The notes beneath the pieces were generated by a model. It ran no database searches and was not told the origin of the DNA. It saw only the letters and a program-made list of their open reading frames with translations. Shown here piece after piece: positions 1 through 6,472 of a stretch of 30,366 nucleotides of DNA (the stretch's first letter is position 1; every line of letters begins with the position of its first letter). This stretch comes from Clostridiales bacterium. Its GTDB lineage: Bacteria; Bacillota; Clostridia; Oscillospirales; Acutalibacteraceae. The position numbers and the translations under genes are program-made. The stretch spans positions 1 through 30,366 of the forward strand of contig JAHZIE010000019.1 in NCBI GenBank assembly GCA_019419895.1, in the 5' to 3' direction.

Positions 1-785
1 CTGGACGGCTGCATATTGATGAAGCGCTCATGGATGAGTTGAAAAGGATCAAACGTGAAGTAGAGCCTAATGAGATCATGCTGGTGGTTGACGCCATGAC
101 AGGGCAGGATGCCGTAAATGTCGCGAAATCTTTTGATGATACCCTGGGGATAGACGGCGTAATGCTCACAAAGCTGGACGGTGATACCAGAGGCGGTGCG
201 GCGCTCTCCATTCGGGCTGTTACAGGAAAGCCGATTAAATTTTGCGGTATCGGTGAAAAGCTGGAAGATTTAGAACCGTTTTATCCTGACCGTATGGCAT
301 CCCGTATTCTTGGCATGGGCGATATGCTTTCTCTGATTGAAGAGGCAGAGATGAAGCTGGATGCCAAAAAAGCGGAGGATATGGCGAAAAAATTCAAGGA
401 AAACCGTTTTGATATGAACGACCTGTTGGATCAGTTTGCCCAGGTGAAAAAAATGGGCCCTTTGAAATCAGTTTTATCTAAGCTACCTGGAATGGATAAG
501 CAATTGCGAGACGTGGATATCGATGATCGACAGATGGATCGTATGGAAGCTATCATTCTCTCCATGACAAAAAAGGAAAGGGAAAAGCCTGAAATCATCA
601 ACGCGTCCAGAAAGCGCAGGATCGCCGCGGGGAGCGGCATGAAGGTGGAGGATGTCAACCGGCTGCTGAAGCAGTATGAGCAGATGCAGAAAATGATGAA
701 AATGCTTAAGGGAAAGGGTAAAAAGAGAAAAATGCTGCCGGGCCTTGGAGGGATGGGCGGCATGGGGCCGGGAATGCCTTTTTAA
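1..785 (+). CDS. ffh: Signal recognition particle protein Ffh (SRP54), C-terminal part
   Basis: This is the 3' portion of the SRP GTPase, which binds the SRP RNA and signal peptides of nascent membrane proteins and docks with FtsY. The reading frame is open from the window edge (first full codon at base 3), so the gene starts outside. The visible part begins inside the GTPase domain with the TAGR-LHIDEALMDEL motif (the G3 region), followed by the TKLDGDTRGGAALS block (G4 and closing loop). It then continues into the methionine-rich M domain, which ends in a Gly-Met-rich tail (GGMGGMGPGMPF). These are diagnostic for Ffh. It is followed 25 bp later by an SGNH hydrolase gene and then by rpsP and the KH gene, which normally follow ffh directly. 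No oddity is seen in the coding part itself. Confidence 0.97.
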   Translation, partial: GRLHIDEALMDELKRIKREVEPNEIMLVVDAMTGQDAVNVAKSFDDTLGIDGVMLTKLDGDTRGGAALSIRAVTGKPIKFCGIGEKLEDLEPFYPDRMASRILGMGDMLSLIEEAEMKLDAKKAEDMAKKFKENRFDMNDLLDQFAQVKKMGPLKSVLSKLPGMDKQLRDVDIDDRQMDRMEAIILSMTKKEREKPEIINASRKRRIAAGSGMKVEDVNRLLKQYEQMQKMMKMLKGKGKKRKMLPGLGGMGGMGPGMPF

Positions 786-810
786 CTGACGCGAAAGGAG
801 GAGATGAACC

Positions 811-1860
811 ATGAAGCTGGAGGAATATTTGGCAGGGAAAAAGAAAATTGTCCTTGGATTTCTCGGCGGTTCCATTACGGAAGGAGCTGGAGCCAGCAGC
901 GGAGAGAGAAATTTTTGCACCTTGGTGACCCAATGGTTTACCAAACAGTATCCGGAGAACAGCTTTCAAATGGTGAATGCCGGGGTAGGAGGAACGGATT
1001 CCTCTTTAGGGGCCTATCGCGTTGAGCGTGATCTGCTCATCCATCGGCCTGATGTGGTTTTTGTGGAATTCGCGGTGAATGACACAGATATGCCATATGA
1101 GCGGGGCTGCGCTACAATGGAAGGAATTGTCCGAAAGATTCTCAGGCAGAACAAAGAAACCAGGATCATTTTTGTTTATACCTTGACCCAGAGGCTGATT
1201 GATCGTTATTACGCCAAGGGAATGGCTCCGGTTTCCGTGAGGGCGCACCAGCGGATCGCTGACGCTTATCATATTCCTTCACTCAATATGGGAAGGCTTC
1301 TCTACGATCGTATGCTGAGAGAACATGCCGTGGTGGAAGAATATCTGCCGGACACCACCCATCCCAATGACGCGGGCTATGCGTTTTACGCGGAGAAGAT
1401 TATTGAATTTCTCCCCCAGATGTCCTGGGAGGCGATTCCCTTCCCCAAAGAGCCGGTGATTCCAGAAAATTTGGAATTCGCCAAGTTGGTTTTGGCCGAG
1501 AATTATGAAGGAGAAAATTGGACTCTGGTCCGTCAGACGATGCATGGGCGGCTTCCGAGCTATATCGAGTCCAATATATCCCACGCGGAACTAGTCATTC
1601 CTTTTGAGGGTACTGAAATCGGCGTTTACTGGTGCATGGACAGAAATTCTGGAAAAATTGGATATCATGTAGATAGTTGTGAAGAAAAAAAGGCCAGCGG
1701 ATGGGATCATTACTGCCTTGACTTTAACAGGGCTAACTCCCTAATCCTGGTATCCGGTCTGGAGCATGGAAAGCATGAGCTTCATATTCGGGTGCTGGAT
1801 GAAAAGGATGAGCCGTCAGAGGGTTATTATGTCCGCATCGGCGCGTTTTTAATTTCTTAG
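811..1860 (+). CDS. SGNH/GDSL-family hydrolase (probable carbohydrate or lipid esterase)
   Basis: A protein of 349 aa predicted to be a serine esterase of the SGNH fold. The catalytic blocks are visible in order: GGSIT with nucleophile Ser21 (block I), the Gly of NAGVGG (block II), FAVND with Asn90 (block III), and DTTHPND with Asp181 and His184 (block V). There is no signal peptide, so a cytoplasmic location is likely. Residues from about 220 to 349 form a separate region rich in predicted beta strands that could be an accessory substrate-binding module. The ATG is set by an excellent GGAGG six to eight bases upstream. The gene lies only 25 bp after ffh and upstream of rpsP, so it is probably co-transcribed with ffh. 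This is an unusual place for an esterase. The substrate (acetylated sugar, lysophospholipid or other ester) cannot be told from sequence. Confidence 0.85.
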   Translation: MKLEEYLAGKKKIVLGFLGGSITEGAGASSGERNFCTLVTQWFTKQYPENSFQMVNAGVGGTDSSLGAYRVERDLLIHRPDVVFVEFAVNDTDMPYERGCATMEGIVRKILRQNKETRIIFVYTLTQRLIDRYYAKGMAPVSVRAHQRIADAYHIPSLNMGRLLYDRMLREHAVVEEYLPDTTHPNDAGYAFYAEKIIEFLPQMSWEAIPFPKEPVIPENLEFAKLVLAENYEGENWTLVRQTMHGRLPSYIESNISHAELVIPFEGTEIGVYWCMDRNSGKIGYHVDSCEEKKASGWDHYCLDFNRANSLILVSGLEHGKHELHIRVLDEKDEPSEGYYVRIGAFLIS

Positions 1861-1890
1861 GATAGAACTCAGCTTGCAGGAAAAGTCTTT

Positions 1891-1919
1891 TTGAAATGTC
1901 CGTGAGCTGTATCTATATA
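1891..1919 (+). promoter_or_regulatory. Possible sigma-A promoter for rpsP
   Basis: TTGAAA at 1891-1896 and TATATA at 1914-1919 are separated by 17 bp, about 75 bp upstream of rpsP. This would give the ribosomal gene its own promoter after the inserted SGNH hydrolase gene. It was found by eye; the -10 box is only four of six to consensus. Confidence 0.4.
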
Positions 1920-1920
1920 G

Positions 1921-1944
1921 CGGCAAAAGTCCCGCCTTTTGCCG
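1921..1944 (+). promoter_or_regulatory. Perfect 9-bp hairpin in the rpsP leader
   Basis: CGGCAAAAG (1921-1929) pairs perfectly with CTTTTGCCG (1936-1944) around a 6-base loop. No T tract follows on the plus strand, so it is not a standard terminator. It lies about 50 bp upstream of rpsP and could be a processing or attenuation element, or the 3'-end stabiliser of the ffh-SGNH message. Confidence 0.45.
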
Positions 1945-1993
1945 TTGTAGCCTGTTAAGGCATGCGGGAACGAATTTATGGAGGTGAATGAAA

Positions 1994-2236
1994 ATGGCAG
2001 TTAAAATTAGGCTTCGCCGTATGGGGGCGAAAAAGGCTCCTTTTTACCGTATCGTCGTAGCTGATTCCAGATATCCCAGGGATGGCCGCTTCATTGAAGA
2101 AATTGGCTATTACAATCCCTTGGAGGAGCCCGCTTCTCTGAAGGTGGACGCTGAAAAGGCTAAAAAATGGATTGCGAACGGCGCTCAGCCGACTGATACA
2201 GTAAAAGTTCTGTTCAAGAAAAACGGCATCGCTTAA
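1994..2236 (+). CDS. rpsP: 30S ribosomal protein S16
   Basis: An 80-aa protein matching bacterial S16 along its length: MAVKIRLRRMG, then PFYRIVVADSR, then RDGRFIEEIGYYNP, and a C-terminal DTVKVLFKKNG. S16 binds 16S rRNA early in 30S subunit assembly. An in-frame ATG two codons upstream (1988) overlaps the GGAGGTG ribosome binding site (1980-1986) too closely. The ATG at 1994, seven bases after that site, is therefore chosen and gives the canonical MAVKIRL start. The KH-domain gene follows after 17 bp and is probably co-transcribed. Confidence 0.97.
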   Translation: MAVKIRLRRMGAKKAPFYRIVVADSRYPRDGRFIEEIGYYNPLEEPASLKVDAEKAKKWIANGAQPTDTVKVLFKKNGIA

Positions 2237-2253
2237 ACCTGGAGGTGTCACCA

Positions 2254-2487
2254 TTGAAAGACTTGCTGATCACAATCGCGAAGGGTTTGGTAGAGCATCC
2301 GGATGACGTGAGGGTAGATGTTGACGAAGCGACAGAGGATGGCGTAATTGTTTACCATCTGCATGTGGCTGAAGATGATATGGGCCGCGTTATCGGAAAA
2401 CAAGGAAGGATTGCGAAATCCATCCGTACAGTAATGCGTTCTGCCGCTACCCGGAATAATCAGAAAATAACAGTGGAAATTGATTGA
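2254..2487 (+). CDS. khpA: KH-domain RNA-binding protein KhpA
   Basis: A small (77 aa) single-KH RNA-binding protein of the YlqC/KhpA family, almost always encoded directly after rpsP in Bacillota. It partners with KhpB (EloR/Jag) in RNA binding and control of cell elongation. The KH signature GRVIGKQGRIAKSIRTVMR contains the GxxG loop (GKQG) that contacts RNA. The start is taken as TTG at 2254, six bases after GGAGGTG (2241-2247). A GTG at 2245 in the same frame lies inside that ribosome binding site and is unlikely to be used. In most relatives rimM, trmD and rplS follow; here a terminator follows instead. Confidence 0.93.
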   Translation: MKDLLITIAKGLVEHPDDVRVDVDEATEDGVIVYHLHVAEDDMGRVIGKQGRIAKSIRTVMRSAATRNNQKITVEID

Positions 2488-2510
2488 TTTCCGCGCTTCT
2501 GAGACAACAT

Positions 2511-2556
2511 AAAAGCAGGGCTGGAGGAAATGATTTTTCTCTGGCTCTGCTTTTTT
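2511..2556 (+). terminator. Intrinsic terminator after khpA
   Basis: AAAAGCAGGGCTGGAG (2511-2526) pairs with CTCTGGCTCTGCTTTT (2539-2554) through 16 consecutive positions including three G-T wobbles, around a 12-base loop. The stem ends in a run of six T. It closes the ffh-SGNH-rpsP-khpA unit. Confidence 0.88.
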
Positions 2557-2657
2557 AAGCTTATTGAAAAAGTATTGTCCATATATGGAATGTGGGATGG
2601 GCGGTTGGGCCGGCGCCTTTTGCCGGAAAGGAAATGTAAACTGCCTTTTTCATAAAG

Positions 2658-2688
2658 TTATGGATTTTAGAGGTAAGATCTGTATAAT
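2658..2688 (+). promoter_or_regulatory. Probable promoter of the beta-lactamase-like gene
   Basis: A perfect TATAAT at 2683-2688 is immediately preceded by TG, about 48 bp before the start codon. No good -35 hexamer is seen; the nearest candidate is TTATGG around 2658. The call rests mainly on the -10 box and its position. Confidence 0.5.
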
Positions 2689-2735
2689 ATAAATAGAGAA
2701 ATTATATGAAATTCCAGCCAGGAAAGGGAGGTACG

Positions 2736-4445
2736 ATGGACAGAGAACAAGCACTGAAAAATAGCTGTCAAAATGTTTTTTTTGAGCGCGTATGCCCGGA
2801 ACAGGTTGGTATGGATACGGCGGATATTGAAAACTTTTTAGACAGAGTGGAGGAAGAACACTTGGAGCTTCACAGCTTTATGCTGCTGCGTTATGGTAAG
2901 GTCGCCGCTGAAGGGTGGTGGCATCCTTACAGGAAGGAGCTTCTTCACCATGTTTATTCCTTCAGTAAAAGTTTTGTTTCAATTGCCGTTGGCCTGGCCA
3001 TCCATGAGGGTTATTTCGGCTTGGAAGATAAGATTGCGGCATTTTTTCCGGAGAAGATTTTTTCGAGGGCGGACAGACGGATTTACGATGTCACCGTCCG
3101 TCATCTGCTGGATATGAGTGCGGGAAGTTCCTTCAATGAAGTTTATGTTGTAACAGAAGGGGATTGGGTAGAAAGGTATCTCAATGAACCGTTACAGTTT
3201 GCTCCGGGAACGCAATGGCAGTATAACAGCATGAATACTTATCTTTTGTCCGCTGTCATCAAAAAAATGACGGGACAGGGCCTGTGCGACTTTTTGAAGC
3301 CCAGACTGTTTGAGCCGCTGGGGATCGATGAATTTTTCTGGACCTGCTGCCCAAATGGAATTGAGGCGGGCGGCTGGGGGCTCCATTTAAAAACAGAGGA
3401 TTTGGCTAAATTCGCCCAGCTCTGCCTACAGAGGGGAGAATGGAGAGGAACCCAGCTGGTTCCCTCATCGTGGATTGACCTTGCAGCTTCTTTCCAGATC
3501 GATAATTCCCATACCCTGGCGGGAGAGGTGGATATAGAGGATAACGTGGCGGGATACGGCTTTCAATTCTGGATGTGCCGGACAAAGGGAATTTACCGGG
3601 CCGATGGTGCTTTTGGGCAGTTCGCGGTGATCTGGCCGGAAAAAGGATTGGTGTGCGTCACTACCTCCGGGCAGGGACCGCAGAATTTGGTTCTCAACGC
3701 CTTATGGGATACCATCATTTTTCCTTTGGAGACAAAAGGGAAGAAAGCAGGAGGTGGAACGCCATGGATAGAAAGCGCCCGCGGCGATGCTTTGAAAAAA
3801 AGGATGGAAAATTTAAGCCTGCTGCCGGAGGAGGAGGCTTTCCCCTCCAGGGAAGAGAAAATCAGCGGCACGCGGTTTCTGCTACATCATAACCTGAACA
3901 GCGTTCTGCCTTTTTTGTGCCGTGCTTTGGATCACGCCTTTTTGATTGGAATGAAAAATGTCGGGCTCACCTTTGGAATAAGGGGGTGTGAGCTGGAGTG
4001 GAAAGAGGGAGCGTATCTGAATTCTGTCCCGGTGGCTGTCGGCGGGGGAAAATGCGCTTACAGCTTTATTAATATCGGCGGACACAGTTATCAGGTGGCC
4101 TGTTATGGAAGATGGAAAAAAGACGGGCATTTTGAAATCAGGATGTATTTTGTCAATACGCCTCATGCCCGTATTATGGATATCCGTTTTCTCTTGAATG
4201 GGGAAGGAATTCAGATTCATTTTGATGAGCTTCCCACTTTAAAAAATTCCCTGGGCTTTGTATTTGACATGAAAATGGTAAGCGTGCCCTTTCAGGGGCA
4301 GGTGTTAAACCTGACGGAAAAGATGGTGCTTCCCGTTTCGGGATTAAGGGAGCCGAAAAAGGGACAGAAGGAAAATCTCTGGAAACGGCTGAGGCAGATT
4401 ACCCAGAGGAACGGAGAAAATGACACGGAGGAGAAAAACGGCTGA
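2736..4445 (+). CDS. Serine hydrolase, beta-lactamase/class C PBP-like family, with an extra C-terminal domain
   Basis: A protein of 569 aa whose first ~345 residues belong to the beta-lactamase-related serine hydrolases (Pfam Beta-lactamase, PF00144). Ser75-Phe-Ser-Lys78 in the YSFSKS segment is the SxxK nucleophile motif. Tyr163-Asn-Ser165 is the YxN-like motif. ADGAFGQ occupies the place of the third (KTG-like) motif. The family includes esterases, D-aminopeptidases and beta-lactamases, so antibiotic resistance should not be assumed. No signal peptide is seen, which favours an intracellular esterase or peptidase. Residues ~350-569 form a further mostly beta-stranded region that I do not recognise. 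The ATG at 2736 follows AAGGGAGG; an in-frame ATG at 2706 lacks a ribosome binding site. It appears to be monocistronic with its own promoter. Confidence 0.82.
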   Translation: MDREQALKNSCQNVFFERVCPEQVGMDTADIENFLDRVEEEHLELHSFMLLRYGKVAAEGWWHPYRKELLHHVYSFSKSFVSIAVGLAIHEGYFGLEDKIAAFFPEKIFSRADRRIYDVTVRHLLDMSAGSSFNEVYVVTEGDWVERYLNEPLQFAPGTQWQYNSMNTYLLSAVIKKMTGQGLCDFLKPRLFEPLGIDEFFWTCCPNGIEAGGWGLHLKTEDLAKFAQLCLQRGEWRGTQLVPSSWIDLAASFQIDNSHTLAGEVDIEDNVAGYGFQFWMCRTKGIYRADGAFGQFAVIWPEKGLVCVTTSGQGPQNLVLNALWDTIIFPLETKGKKAGGGTPWIESARGDALKKRMENLSLLPEEEAFPSREEKISGTRFLLHHNLNSVLPFLCRALDHAFLIGMKNVGLTFGIRGCELEWKEGAYLNSVPVAVGGGKCAYSFINIGGHSYQVACYGRWKKDGHFEIRMYFVNTPHARIMDIRFLLNGEGIQIHFDELPTLKNSLGFVFDMKMVSVPFQGQVLNLTEKMVLPVSGLREPKKGQKENLWKRLRQITQRNGENDTEEKNG

Positions 4446-4747
4446 TGGGGAGAGTGGATTCTTCGGCCTTTGCCCTTACCTATGTGGCTGGAATGGAAGG
4501 AAAACTATCTGGTAAATTCCCCTGAAAAGGGAAGGCGGACGGTTTGGAAGGGCTGAAAGAGAAAAATATTTCGGAAAAAACTTCTCTAAACGATACGGTT
4601 GTCAGAAGGAGCCCTTTCTGAGATGTGAGTTATTATGAAAGAACGGAAAGAGGAGCTGCCTCTCAATGGGAAAGGCTCTGGCGCGGGCCGCCGTTTTGGA
4701 GTATAATATAAAGAAAAAGAACAATAGGAAGCTGTGGGAGGAATATT
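4446..4747. other. Gene-free spacer before malic enzyme
   Basis: About 300 bp with no convincing gene. It holds two very short plus-strand frames (27 and 24 codons). One, at 4482-4556, encodes LEWKE-NYLVNSPEKG, which resembles the LEWKEGAYLNS segment of the preceding hydrolase and might be a relic of it. A -10-like TATAAT lies near the downstream end. Confidence 0.5.
4702..4707 (+). promoter_or_regulatory. -10 box, possible malic enzyme promoter
   Basis: TATAAT at 4702-4707 lies 40 bp before the malic enzyme start. No recognisable -35 hexamer lies 16-18 bp upstream, so this is a weak call supported mainly by position. Confidence 0.4.
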
Positions 4748-5920
4748 ATGGATACAAAACAAGAAGCGCTGCAAAAACACTATGAATGGAAGGGAAAAAT
4801 TGAAGTGGCGTCACGGACCCCAGTCACCAACAGGGAGCAGCTTTCCCTGGCTTATACCCCGGGAGTGGCGGAGCCCTGTCTGGCCATTCAAAGGGATTAC
4901 AATAAATCTTTTGAGCTGACCCGGCGGTGGAATATGGTTGCGGTGATTACTGACGGAACAGCGGTGCTTGGTCTTGGGGATATCGGGCCTGAGGCCGGAA
5001 TGCCGGTCATGGAGGGAAAATGCGTTTTATTTAAGGAGTTTGCTGATGTAGACGCGTTTCCTCTTTGCATCCGCTCCAAGGATGTGGAAGAGATAGTCAG
5101 AACCATTTATCTGATTTCCGGCAGCTTTGGAGGGATCAATCTGGAGGATATCGCGGCGCCGCGCTGTTTTGAAATTGAGCGCCGGCTGAAGGAAATTTGT
5201 GATATTCCGGTCTTTCATGACGATCAGCATGGAACCGCCGTGGTGGTAGCGGCGGCGCTGCTCAACGCCTTGCGGGTGACGGGGAAAAAGCTTGATGAGG
5301 TTAAGGCGGTTATCAATGGAGCCGGTTCGGCGGGGATCGCCATAGGAAAGCATCTGCTGAATTTGGGACTGAAGCATCTGACCATGGTTGACAGGTTTGG
5401 CATCATCTGCGAGGGGATGGAAGAATTGAATCCCGCGCAGGCCGAGATGGCGGCGGTTACCAATTTGGAACACAAAAAAGGTAGTTTGGAAGACGCGATG
5501 AAGGGGGCGGATGTTTTCATCGGTGTTTCCGCGCCGGGAATTGTAACGCAGGGTATGATACGTTCCATGGCTGTGGATCCCATTGTCTTCCCTATGGCCA
5601 ATCCTGTGCCCGAAATTATGCCGGATTTGGCAAAGGCGGCGGGTGCTAAGGTGGTGGGTACCGGACGTTCCGACTTCCCCAACCAGATCAATAATGTTCT
5701 GGCTTTTCCGGGAATTTTCCGGGGCGCGTTGGATGTCAGGGCGAGCGCCATTACGGAGGAGATGAAGGTGGCCGCTAGTTTTGCCATTGCCGGACTGGTT
5801 GGCGGCGAAGAAATCAGTGAGGAATATATTCTTCCCCAGGCGTTTGATCCCCGCATTGGTCAGGCGGTGGCGAAGGCGGTAGCGAAGGCCGCCAGGGACG
5901 GTGGTGTCGCGAGACTGTAA
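4748..5920 (+). CDS. NAD(P)-dependent malic enzyme (malate to pyruvate + CO2)
   Basis: A 390-aa malic enzyme of the short bacterial type, converting L-malate to pyruvate and CO2 with reduction of NAD(P)+. The N-terminal malic domain shows AYTPGVAEPC with the proton-donating Tyr36, the GKCVLFKEFADVDAFP block with the catalytic Lys91, and INLEDIAAPRCFEIE with Glu133 and Asp134 as metal ligands. HDDQHGTA (Asp158, Asp159) completes the metal site. The Rossmann-type cofactor loop GAGSAG is at 191-196. Length and motifs fit a complete enzyme. The ATG is preceded by GGGAGG at good spacing. Whether NAD or NADP is preferred cannot be read safely. No malate transporter or citrate-lyase gene is adjacent. 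Confidence 0.94.
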   Translation: MDTKQEALQKHYEWKGKIEVASRTPVTNREQLSLAYTPGVAEPCLAIQRDYNKSFELTRRWNMVAVITDGTAVLGLGDIGPEAGMPVMEGKCVLFKEFADVDAFPLCIRSKDVEEIVRTIYLISGSFGGINLEDIAAPRCFEIERRLKEICDIPVFHDDQHGTAVVVAAALLNALRVTGKKLDEVKAVINGAGSAGIAIGKHLLNLGLKHLTMVDRFGIICEGMEELNPAQAEMAAVTNLEHKKGSLEDAMKGADVFIGVSAPGIVTQGMIRSMAVDPIVFPMANPVPEIMPDLAKAAGAKVVGTGRSDFPNQINNVLAFPGIFRGALDVRASAITEEMKVAASFAIAGLVGGEEISEEYILPQAFDPRIGQAVAKAVAKAARDGGVARL

Positions 5921-5969
5921 CCATATTCTTTGGAAAATCCGGTTTGGCAAAAGAAAATGGCGGGAAAGG

Positions 5970-5998
5970 TTGCATCCGGAGCGGTTTTGAGGTATAAT
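5970..5998 (+). promoter_or_regulatory. Promoter of the small membrane protein gene
   Basis: TTGCAT (5970-5975), a 17-bp spacer and a perfect TATAAT (5993-5998) lie 30 bp before the start codon at 6029. Confidence 0.6.
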
Positions 5999-6028
5999 CC
6001 AATTAACCACAGACAAGGGGGAAAAAAT

Positions 6029-6316
6029 ATGAAGTCTTCCAGAGTGATAACGGCTGTCCTGGGAACCATTGCTTCTGTTTCAATTTTGTGCGCGACGGTT
6101 TTTGCGTCCGGATCTTTTTCTTATGAGTATGAATATTATCTGTCGGATGAAGAAGCCCTTCAGATGATGTTTTCCATGTTCCAGGGGATTATGTGGTACT
6201 TTATCATTGGAACTATCATTGGTTTGATTGCCGTGATTGTCGGCGTGGTGATATGTATCCGCTATAAATCTAAGCAGCGTCGTGATTCAATGAATTATCA
6301 GTATCCGTTTCAATAA
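6029..6316 (+). CDS. Small two-helix membrane protein of unknown function
   Basis: A 95-aa protein I do not recognise. Residues ~5-27 are hydrophobic (VITAVLGTIASVSILCATVFAS) and could be a signal peptide or first membrane helix. A 25-residue acidic, Tyr-rich segment follows, then a second hydrophobic helix at ~50-75 (WYFIIGTIIGLIAVIVGVVI), and a basic tail (RYKSKQRR). The layout suggests an outside acidic loop with a cytoplasmic basic tail. The ATG at 6029 has AGGGGG upstream at good spacing; longer in-frame extension to 5930 has no ribosome binding site and runs over the promoter. It has its own promoter and terminator, so it is expressed alone. Confidence 0.72.
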   Translation: MKSSRVITAVLGTIASVSILCATVFASGSFSYEYEYYLSDEEALQMMFSMFQGIMWYFIIGTIIGLIAVIVGVVICIRYKSKQRRDSMNYQYPFQ

Positions 6317-6335
6317 GCCTTGATACCGTTTTTGG

Positions 6336-6385
6336 AAGGGAGTTTTTCTGTTCGGAAAAGACCGGGCTGGAAAAGCTCCCTTTTT
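6336..6385 (+). terminator. Intrinsic terminator after the small membrane protein
   Basis: AAGGGAG-TTTTTC (6336-6348) pairs with G-AAAAG-CTCCCTT (6370-6382), about 13 bp with one wobble, and runs into T residues ending at 6385. Confidence 0.75.
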
Positions 6386-6424
6386 CCATTGTTTGACAAT
6401 ATCCGCACAGGTATGCCCGGGTGA

Positions 6425-6436
6425 TATGGTACCATA
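6425..6436. promoter_or_regulatory. 12-bp perfect palindrome upstream of glgB
   Basis: TATGGTACCATA is its own reverse complement. It lies 36 bp before the glgB start and 26 bp after a TTGACA (6393-6398) that lacks a matching -10 box. It may be an operator for an activator or repressor; this is inference from symmetry and position only. Confidence 0.3.
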
Positions 6437-6472
6437 AGACATGAAAGACTACTTTTTGAAGGAGAAATGACC

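Noticed and set aside
2736..4445. Calling the serine hydrolase an antibiotic-resistance beta-lactamase
   Set aside because: The SxxK family includes many esterases and peptidases, there is no signal peptide, and nothing in the context points to resistance.
5027..6016. Long minus-strand frame opposite the malic enzyme gene
   Set aside because: Shadow of a well-supported conserved gene on the plus strand; composition and absence of motifs fit an antisense frame.
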